A DNA stretch of 6,730 bases from Actinomycetes bacterium (GTDB lineage Bacteria; Actinomycetota; Actinomycetes; Propionibacteriales; Nocardioidaceae), in assembly GCA_023415395.1 (NCBI GenBank), contig JAEZKN010000608.1, positions 1-6,730 of the forward strand, in the 5' to 3' direction. Positions 1-4,917 of this stretch are shown here, in pieces. The notes beneath the pieces are model-generated. The model was given only the letters and a program-made list of their open reading frames with translations. It made no database searches and was not told the origin of the DNA. The translations under genes were made by a program, and so were the position numbers. The first letter of the stretch is position 1; each line of letters starts with the position of its first letter.

Positions 1-876
1 GAGCAGCACCGCGTCGCGCACCGGCCCCTGCTCGCCGGCCAGGAGGCGGCGTACGACGTCGGCGTTGTGGGCCGCGTCGCCCCCGCGCAGCGCCTCGGTG
101 GTGCCGCGCGCGATGCCGTGGGCGGCCGGGTCCACGGTGGACTCGGTGACCTCGCCGGCGTGCACCCGCCACAGCTGGGAGGTGGTCGTGGTGGTGAGCT
201 CGTCGAGCCCGTCGTCGCCGCGGAAGACCCAGGCATCGACGCCGCGCCGGGCGAAGACGCCGGCCATCACGGGCGCCATCCGGGCGTCCGCACAGCCGAT
301 CGCCTGGGCATCGGCGTGGGCCGGGTTCGTCAGCGGCCCCAGGACGTTGAACGTCGTGCCGACCCCCAGCTCCCGGCGGGGGACGGCGGCGTGCCGCATC
401 GCGGGGTGGAAGGCGGCCGCGAAGCAGAAGGTGATCCCAGCCTCCTCGGCCACCTGACCGACCCGGTCGGGCGGGAGGTCGAGGCGGATGCCGAGGTGCT
501 CGAGCACGTCGGCGGAGCCGGACTTCGACGAGGCCGAGCGGTTGCCGTGCTTGACCACGCGCGCGCCGGCGCCGGCCGCGACGATCGCCGACATCGTGGA
601 GATGTTGACCGACATCGACCGGTCGCCCCCGGTGCCGACCACGTCGAGCAGCCGGCCCGGGACCGACAGGGGCGTCGCCACGGCGTACATCGACTCGACC
701 AGCCCGCTGACCTCGTCGATGGTCTCGCCCTTGGCGCGCAGCGCCACCGCGAACCCGGCGATCTGTGACGGGGTGGCCTCACCGGCGAGGATCTCGCCCA
801 TCGCCCACGCGGTCTGCTCCGCGCTGAGGTCGCTGCCCGCGACGAGTGCGGACAGGACCTCGGGCCACGTGCTCAC
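1..876 (-). CDS. trpD: Anthranilate phosphoribosyltransferase TrpD, C-terminus cut by window edge
   Basis: Cytosolic enzyme of tryptophan biosynthesis that joins anthranilate to PRPP, giving phosphoribosyl-anthranilate and pyrophosphate. The frame is open from a GTG at 876 to the left edge: 292 residues of a family usually near 340-350, so roughly 50-60 C-terminal residues lie outside. Family motifs appear in order: GTGGD (81-85) and NIST (91-94) of the PRPP-binding region, KHGNR (109-113), SKSGSADVLE (117-126), FHPAM (157-161), Arg167 at the usual anthranilate-contacting position, the NVLGPLTNP segment (177-185) and the Mg-binding acidic pair Asp225-Glu226 in DGLDE. The GTG start overlaps the TGA of the upstream receiver-like gene (GTGA). 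No Shine-Dalgarno is visible, which suggests translational coupling. The N-terminal helical part is complete and no frameshift is seen. Identification is secure; the start is chosen from the overlap and normal family N-terminal length. Confidence 0.97.
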   Translation of the reverse strand, partial: MSTWPEVLSALVAGSDLSAEQTAWAMGEILAGEATPSQIAGFAVALRAKGETIDEVSGLVESMYAVATPLSVPGRLLDVVGTGGDRSMSVNISTMSAIVAAGAGARVVKHGNRSASSKSGSADVLEHLGIRLDLPPDRVGQVAEEAGITFCFAAAFHPAMRHAAVPRRELGVGTTFNVLGPLTNPAHADAQAIGCADARMAPVMAGVFARRGVDAWVFRGDDGLDELTTTTTSQLWRVHAGEVTESTVDPAAHGIARGTTEALRGGDAAHNADVVRRLLAGEQGPVRDAVLL

Positions 877-1280
877 GAGGTGGCTGGGACGCGGGACTTC
901 AGCAGCGAGACGACCGACTCGGCGAGCTGGATCGGGTCCAGCGGGTGCGGGACGGCGGCCTCGGCGCGCGACCAGGTCGCCAGCCAGGCGTCCTGGGGAC
1001 GGCCGGTCAGCACGAGGACCGGCGGGCAGTCGTAGATCTCGTCCTTGAGCTGCTTGGCGATGCCCATGCCGCCGGCGGGGACGGCCTCGCCGTCGAGGAT
1101 CGCCAGGGCGATCCCGCCCGCGTCCATGTTCGAGATCACGACGGGCTCGGTCGCCACCTCGACGTACTCCAGCTCGGGCAGGTCCGGGTGCGGCCGTCGG
1201 CCGAGCGCCAGGATGACCTGCTGCCGGGTGTTGACGTCGTCGCTGTAGACGAGGACCTTCAGGGTGGTCGAGTCGGTCAC
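873..1280 (-). CDS. Single-domain receiver-like (degenerate response regulator) protein
   Basis: Protein of 135 residues made of one CheY-like receiver fold with no DNA-binding or output domain. Visible hallmarks are a first beta strand KVLVYSDD ending in the acidic pair Asp14-Asp15, a candidate phospho-acceptor Asp63 in AILDGE, and Thr92 in VLVLTGR at the switch position. The otherwise invariant lysine before the last helix (the K of KP) is replaced by His112 in PHPLDP. A longer segment than usual, rich in proline and acidic residues (about 28-42), lies between the first helix and second strand. I infer an atypical or pseudo-receiver. From memory, similar orphan proteins occur in other actinobacteria, and their function is unknown to me. 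The start is GTG 1280, 13 nt after the TAG of the CtaG-type gene, with no strong Shine-Dalgarno but a -10-like TAGCAT 7 nt upstream. Its stop overlaps the trpD start. No partner kinase is in the window. Confidence 0.85.
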   Translation of the reverse strand: MTDSTTLKVLVYSDDVNTRQQVILALGRRPHPDLPELEYVEVATEPVVISNMDAGGIALAILDGEAVPAGGMGIAKQLKDEIYDCPPVLVLTGRPQDAWLATWSRAEAAVPHPLDPIQLAESVVSLLKSRVPATS

Positions 1281-1287
1281 GCTCGCG

Positions 1288-1293
1288 ATGCTA
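1288..1293 (-). promoter_or_regulatory. Candidate -10 element (TAGCAT) for receiver-like gene and trpD
   Basis: On the minus strand TAGCAT fits the actinobacterial -10 pattern TANNNT. It is followed by exactly 7 nt and then the GTG at 1280, which would make the transcript leaderless. It lies just after the TAG stop of the CtaG-type gene, so it would be an internal promoter letting the receiver-like gene and trpD be transcribed separately. No convincing -35 is seen. Inferred from pattern only. Confidence 0.4.
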
Positions 1294-2220
1294 CTAGTCC
1301 CCGTCCGGCTCGGACGGGCGGCCCGCGCGAGCGGCCGCCGCCTCCCGTGCCTCGATCAGGTCCAGTCGGCGGTCCTCGCGCCTGGCCTCCTGCATGGACT
1401 GCCGCACCCACTGCACGAACAGGACGCCGAAGAAGACCAGCGCGATCAGGTCGCCCGAGCCCCACAGGATGCCGCCGGCCAGGTGCTGGTCGTCGGCCGG
1501 GGTCGGCAGCCACGCGTCCATCGGGCCCTCGTGCAGCGCCTCGTAGTGGTCCCCGCCGAGCAGCTCCTCCTGGCCCATGATCGTGACGCCGAGGAAGGCG
1601 TGGAAGGGCAGCGTCAGCACCACCAGCAGCATCCGGAACGGGTAGCTCAACCGGCCGGGCAGCGGGTCGACGCCCACGATCGGCCAGAAGAACAGCGCGC
1701 CGACCAGCACCAGGTGCAGGTGCATCACCTCGTGGAGGTAGGTCGACTCCAGCGTGGCCGGGTACCAGCCCGAGAAGTAGAGCGCCCACGGCGAGATGAC
1801 GTAGAGCAGGAAGGTCAGCGGCGGGAAGGACAGCACCTTCGCGACGCGCGAGTGCAGGACGACGAGCAGCCAGCGGCGCGGAGCCGCCGGAAGCGTGCGC
1901 AGCGCCAGGGTCACCGGGGCGCCCAGCGCCAGCGCCAGCGGGACCAGCATCGACAAGATCATGTGCTGGACCATGTGGACGCTCAGGAGCGTCAGGTCGT
2001 ACGCCGCGATCCCGGACGAGGTCGCGAAGTAGAACGACCCCATCCCGACCCCCACGAAGGCGATCGTGCGCCCGACCGGCCACCGGTCACCGCGGCGGTG
2101 CAGCGTCCACACGCCGAGCAGGTAGAGACCGGCCACCCAGACCGTGATGATCACGGAGACGGGTTCGAAGGACCACTCGGTGAAGACGCTGCCGAGCGTG
2201 AAACGGGGAAGGTCGAGCAC
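1294..2220 (-). CDS. CtaG-type cytochrome c oxidase assembly protein (caa3_CtaG family)
   Basis: Integral membrane protein of 308 residues from GTG 2220, resembling the caa3_CtaG family first described in Bacillus, which is unrelated to the Cox11-type protein also called CtaG. Family members are implicated in assembling the oxidase metal centre. About seven membrane helices are predicted by eye near residues 21-39, 51-67, 78-101, 128-147, 166-184, 193-216 and 248-271. A charged, Arg/Glu-rich tail of about 37 residues follows. Potential metal-handling histidines cluster in HMVQH (82-86) and HEVMHLH (163-169), with His207 in PFHAF. The divergent position next to ctaE supports a role in oxidase assembly. 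The frame stays open upstream to a TTG at 2307, but that would overrun ctaE. GTG 2220 was chosen because LPRFT..SVFTEW is the usual family N-terminus and a -10-like TAAAGT lies 7 nt upstream. GTG 2247 is an alternative. No Shine-Dalgarno precedes either start. Confidence 0.88.
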   Translation of the reverse strand: MLDLPRFTLGSVFTEWSFEPVSVIITVWVAGLYLLGVWTLHRRGDRWPVGRTIAFVGVGMGSFYFATSSGIAAYDLTLLSVHMVQHMILSMLVPLALALGAPVTLALRTLPAAPRRWLLVVLHSRVAKVLSFPPLTFLLYVISPWALYFSGWYPATLESTYLHEVMHLHLVLVGALFFWPIVGVDPLPGRLSYPFRMLLVVLTLPFHAFLGVTIMGQEELLGGDHYEALHEGPMDAWLPTPADDQHLAGGILWGSGDLIALVFFGVLFVQWVRQSMQEARREDRRLDLIEAREAAAARAGRPSEPDGD

Positions 2221-2227
2221 GCTGTGA

Positions 2228-2233
2228 ACTTTA
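2228..2233 (-). promoter_or_regulatory. Candidate -10 element (TAAAGT) for the CtaG-type gene
   Basis: The minus strand reads TAAAGT, a TANNNT match in otherwise very GC-rich DNA. Seven nucleotides (TCACAGC) separate it from the GTG at 2220, so the transcription start could coincide with the start codon. No -35 consensus is recognisable about 17 nt further upstream. Inferred from pattern and spacing. Confidence 0.45.
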
Positions 2234-2250
2234 TGACGGCCAAACACAGG

Positions 2251-2277
2251 GGGTCGGGGTGCCCTCTCCTCCGACCC
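2251..2277. repeat. Inverted repeat in the divergent promoter region, candidate operator
   Basis: GGGTCGG (2251-2257) and CCGACCC (2271-2277) form perfect 7-bp inverted arms around a 13-nt spacer, 20 bp centre to centre, which is about two helical turns. The dyad lies between the two divergent -10 candidates, where a regulator could act on both the CtaG-type gene and ctaE-qcrCAB. The arms are GC-rich, so in this genome chance is a real alternative. No regulator can be named from the sequence. Confidence 0.3.
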
Positions 2278-2281
2278 ACGA

Positions 2282-2287
2282 CATAAT
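2282..2287 (+). promoter_or_regulatory. Candidate -10 element (CATAAT) for ctaE-qcrCAB
   Basis: CATAAT matches TATAAT at five of six positions, and 7 nt (2288-2294) separate it from an in-frame GTG at 2295. This would give a leaderless ctaE message. The hexamer overlaps the ATG at 2286, so that ATG and this promoter cannot both be used on the same transcript. No clear -35 is present (the expected place, about 2259-2264, reads GTGCCC). Confidence 0.45.
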
Positions 2288-2933
2288 GACCGTCGTGGCG
2301 ACTGCAACCGCGATTCCGGCCTCCCGACTGCACGGGCACCACGACCGACCGAGCATGGTCAGCGTCGGGACGATCATCTGGCTCTCCAGTGAGCTGATGT
2401 TCTTCGCGGCACTGTTCGCGTCGTACTTCACGATCCGGGCGGTGAGCCCGGACCTGTGGGACCAGAACACCGCGCTGCTCGACATCCCGTTCGCGACGGT
2501 GAACACCACGATCCTGGTGCTCTCCTCGCTCACCTGCCAGCTCGGTGTCTTCGCCGCGGAGCGCGGCCAGGTGGGCCGCACCGGCGGCATCATGAACGTC
2601 AAGGGCTGGGGCCTGCGTGAGTGGTTCATCCTCACCTACGTCATGGGTGCGGTCTTCATCGCCGGGCAGGCCACCGAGTACGCCAAGCTGATCAGCGAGG
2701 GCGTCACCATCCAGGACTCGGCCTACGGCACGATGTTCTACCTCACGACCGGCTTCCACGGTCTGCACGTGACCGGCGGTCTGATCGCCTTCCTCTTCGT
2801 CCTCGGCCGCACCTACGTGGCGCGCAAGTTCACCCACGAGCAGGCCGTGAGCGCGATCGTCGTCTCCTACTACTGGCACTTCGTCGACGTGGTGTGGATC
2901 GGCCTGTTCGCGACCATCTACCTCGTCAAGTAG
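2286..2933 (+). CDS. ctaE: Cytochrome c oxidase (aa3) subunit III
   Basis: Subunit III of the haem-copper aa3 oxidase, a membrane subunit that stabilises the catalytic core. The 215 residues form about five helices (near 28-48, 70-91, 112-132, 149-175, 190-212). This is the short actinobacterial form, without the first two helices of the seven-helix type. Diagnostic segments are SSELMFFAALF with Glu36, the equivalent of the conserved membrane glutamate, NTTILVLSSLTCQ (73-85), TGFHGLHVTGG (155-165) and YYWHFVDVVWIGLF (195-208). It is first in an operon with qcrCAB, 36 nt before qcrC, as expected for a bcc-aa3 supercomplex. The start is uncertain. ATG 2286 gives MTVVATATAI, close to remembered streptomycete N-termini. 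GTG 2295 would suit a leaderless message from the CATAAT box (212 residues), and GTG 2259 is also open. None has a Shine-Dalgarno. The extreme N-terminus is poorly conserved, so function is unaffected. Confidence 0.96.
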   Translation: MTVVATATAIPASRLHGHHDRPSMVSVGTIIWLSSELMFFAALFASYFTIRAVSPDLWDQNTALLDIPFATVNTTILVLSSLTCQLGVFAAERGQVGRTGGIMNVKGWGLREWFILTYVMGAVFIAGQATEYAKLISEGVTIQDSAYGTMFYLTTGFHGLHVTGGLIAFLFVLGRTYVARKFTHEQAVSAIVVSYYWHFVDVVWIGLFATIYLVK

Positions 2934-2958
2934 CCCTCCCCCACAGCTCGACTGAAGC

Positions 2959-2963
2959 AAGGA
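2959..2963 (+). promoter_or_regulatory. Ribosome binding site of qcrC
   Basis: AAGGA followed by 6 nt and the GTG at 2970. It settles the qcrC start: the ATG two bases earlier (2968) is in another frame and reaches a stop after four codons. The 36-nt ctaE-qcrC gap holds this site and no terminator-like hairpin. Confidence 0.75.
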
Positions 2964-2969
2964 CTCGAT

Positions 2970-3839
2970 GTGCGTCTCCTGAACCGCTCCGCAGGTCGCC
3001 TCTCACGGCACCGCCGAGGTCCCCTCGCGGGTCTCGTCGTCCTCCTGCTGGGGCTGCTCCTGACCGGCGGCCTGTACTCCGCCTTCGCTCCCGCCCAGGC
3101 CGACGAGACGGCCAGCAGCACCGAGCAGATCGCCAAGGGCCGCGAGCTCTTCCTCGTGGGCTGTGCCTTCTGCCACGGCCAGAACGGCGAGGGCATCCGC
3201 ACCGGTGAGGACCACCAGCTCGGCCCGTCGCTCGTGGGCGTCGGCGCCGCCGCCGTGGACTTCCAGGTCGGCACCGGCCGCATGCCGATGGCGCAGCCGG
3301 GCGCGCAGGTGCCCAGCAAGCCCGAGACCTACGACGACGACGAGATCGCCGCGCTGGCGGCGTACGTCGCCTCGCTCGGCCCCGGCCCGGTCGTCCCCGA
3401 GGAGGGTGACTACAGCCTCGAGGGCCTCTCCGACGAGGAGCGCGAGGCCGCGATCGTGCGCGGTGGCCAGATCTTCCTGACCAACTGCACGGCGTGCCAC
3501 AACTTCGAGGGCTCCGGCGGCGCCATGCCGCGCGGCGGCTACGCGCCCAAGATCCGCGGTGTCGAGCCCAAGTACATCTACGAGGCCATGCTGACGGGTC
3601 CGCAGAACATGCCGAACTTCAGCAACGGCAACCTCTCCCCCGAGGAGAAGCGCGACGTGATCGCCTACCTCGGCTCCCTCGACGAGCAGCCCAGCTACGG
3701 CGGCTTCGGCCTCGGCGGCCTCGGCCCCGTGCCCGAGGGCATGGTCGCCTGGCTCGGCGGCATCGGCCTGTGCGTGGGCTTCGCGGTGTGGATCGCCGCC
3801 CACTCGACCCGTTCCAGCAAGAAGAAGGTGGACGCGTGA
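2970..3839 (+). CDS. qcrC: Cytochrome bcc complex diheme cytochrome c subunit
   Basis: Membrane-anchored diheme cytochrome c of the menaquinol:cytochrome c reductase. In actinobacteria it replaces soluble cytochrome c and hands electrons directly to the aa3 oxidase. The 289-residue protein has a basic N-terminus and hydrophobic anchor or signal (about 20-42), then two cytochrome c domains on the outer face. Haem sites are CAFCH (65-69) and CTACH (173-177). Likely axial methionines are Met105 or Met107 in GRMPMAQP and Met214 in NMPNF. A Gly/Pro-rich linker (about 243-256) leads to a C-terminal helix (about 257-277) and a basic end, SSKKKVDA. Length and both CxxCH motifs are as expected for the family. 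The start GTG 2970 has an AAGGA 6 nt upstream. The TGA overlaps the qcrA GTG by four bases. Confidence 0.97.
   Translation: MRLLNRSAGRLSRHRRGPLAGLVVLLLGLLLTGGLYSAFAPAQADETASSTEQIAKGRELFLVGCAFCHGQNGEGIRTGEDHQLGPSLVGVGAAAVDFQVGTGRMPMAQPGAQVPSKPETYDDDEIAALAAYVASLGPGPVVPEEGDYSLEGLSDEEREAAIVRGGQIFLTNCTACHNFEGSGGAMPRGGYAPKIRGVEPKYIYEAMLTGPQNMPNFSNGNLSPEEKRDVIAYLGSLDEQPSYGGFGLGGLGPVPEGMVAWLGGIGLCVGFAVWIAAHSTRSSKKKVDA
3825..3831 (+). promoter_or_regulatory. Ribosome binding site of qcrA inside the 3' end of qcrC
   Basis: AAGGTGG within the last codons of qcrC, 4 nt before the GTG at 3836. It supports that start over codons further upstream in the same open frame, which only read through qcrC in the wrong phase. 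Confidence 0.6.
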
Positions 3840-4915
3840 CCACGCCCATCGGTGACGGCCACGACGAGCCGTACGACGAGAACCTCCCCGAGCGGGACGA
3901 TCTCTACGCCAACCCGGGGCTCCCCGAGCACCACTGGCGGCCGACCGACGTCGACCCCAAGGCCGAGAAGCGCGCCGAGCGCCAGGTCGCGACGCTGTTC
4001 GGGCTCTCCGCCCTCTGCACCGTGCTCTTCGTCGTCGCCTACTTCAGCGTCGACAAGGACGACACGTTCGCCGGCTACGGCGCGCAGAACCTCTCCCTCG
4101 GCCTCTCGCTGGCCGGCGCCCTGCTGTTCATCGGCATCGGCATCATCCAGTGGGCCCGCAAGCTGATGGCGGACGTCGAGATCGTCGAGTACCGCCACCC
4201 CGCCTCCTCCTCCGAGGAGGACCGCGCCGCCACGATCGCCGCGCTCAACGCCGGCCTCGAGGAGTCCGGCATCGGCCGCCGCCCGCTGGTGCGCAACTCG
4301 CTGCTCGGTGCCGTGGGCCTCGTCGGCGTCACCGCCATCGTGCCGCTGTGGGACCTCGGTCCGACCAACGCCGAGGTGACCAAGGAGCAGCCCTACCCGG
4401 GTGCGGGCCTGGAGAACACCCTGTGGGAGCGCGGCATGCGCGTCGTCCGCGACGTCGTCGGCACCCCGATCCGCCCAGGTGACCTCGAGATCGGCGACCT
4501 CGTGAACGCCGAGCCCGAGGCGCTGTTCAACGGCGGCCCCGACGGCGAGCCCCTGGAGGGCCTGGCCCTCCAGGTCGGCAAGTCCAAGGGCGCGGTCATC
4601 CTGGTCAAGATGGAGCCGGACAACATCACCCCAGGCAAGGGCCGGGAGAACTGGTCGGTCGACGGCATCCTCTGCTACTCCAAGATCTGCACCCACGTCG
4701 GCTGCCCGATCTCGCTGTACGAGCGCACCACCCACCACGTGCTGTGCCCCTGCCACCAGTCGACGTTCGACCTCGCGGACTCCGCCCGGGTCGTCTTCGG
4801 CCCGGCCGCGCGGCCGCTGCCGCAGCTGCCCCTGATGCTCGACGGCGAGGGCTACCTCGTCGCCCAGAGCGACTTCACCGAACCTGTCGGACCGAGCTAC
4901 TGGGAGCGTGGCTGA
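3836..4915 (+). CDS. qcrA: Cytochrome bcc complex Rieske iron-sulfur subunit
   Basis: Rieske [2Fe-2S] subunit that takes the first electron from menaquinol and passes it to QcrC. The 359 residues start with a charged cytoplasmic region of about 50 residues, then two helices (about 51-71, 87-107), a cytoplasmic loop, a third helix (about 153-173) and the outer Rieske domain. Cluster motifs are CTHVGC (285-290) and CPCHQS (304-309). Ligands are Cys285, His287, Cys304 and His307, with Cys290-Cys306 as the expected disulfide. GPAARPLPQLPL (322-333) is the usual proline-rich loop. Arg148-Arg149 just before helix three resemble a twin-arginine signal, in line with published work on Streptomyces QcrA, where Sec inserts the first helices and Tat moves the folded cluster domain. 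The start is GTG 3836, overlapping the qcrC TGA, with AAGGTGG 4 nt upstream. qcrB begins 2 nt after its stop. Confidence 0.97.
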   Translation: MTTPIGDGHDEPYDENLPERDDLYANPGLPEHHWRPTDVDPKAEKRAERQVATLFGLSALCTVLFVVAYFSVDKDDTFAGYGAQNLSLGLSLAGALLFIGIGIIQWARKLMADVEIVEYRHPASSSEEDRAATIAALNAGLEESGIGRRPLVRNSLLGAVGLVGVTAIVPLWDLGPTNAEVTKEQPYPGAGLENTLWERGMRVVRDVVGTPIRPGDLEIGDLVNAEPEALFNGGPDGEPLEGLALQVGKSKGAVILVKMEPDNITPGKGRENWSVDGILCYSKICTHVGCPISLYERTTHHVLCPCHQSTFDLADSARVVFGPAARPLPQLPLMLDGEGYLVAQSDFTEPVGPSYWERG

Positions 4916-4917
4916 CA

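Noticed and set aside
67..768. Plus-strand frames of 130-244 codons over trpD and the receiver-like gene
   Set aside because: Compositionally biased Arg/Gly/Ala products with no domain; the minus strand reads a full set of TrpD motifs through the same bases.
1264..2286. A 340-codon plus-strand frame over the CtaG-type gene
   Set aside because: Gln/Arg/Asp-rich shadow with no membrane segments or known motif, opposite a clear multi-helix membrane protein.
2221..2307. Longer CtaG-type protein starting at TTG 2307
   Set aside because: It would overlap the start of divergent ctaE and the added residues are Arg/Pro-rich without family resemblance.
3494..3835. Upstream in-frame extension of qcrA within qcrC
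   Set aside because: The extra 114 residues are an out-of-phase reading of qcrC and Arg-rich; GTG 3836 has a ribosome binding site and the usual QcrA N-terminus.
4744..4917. Upstream in-frame extension of qcrB within qcrA
   Set aside because: It reads through the Rieske motif codons in the wrong phase; ATG 4918 is 2 nt after the qcrA stop and gives a normal QcrB N-terminus.
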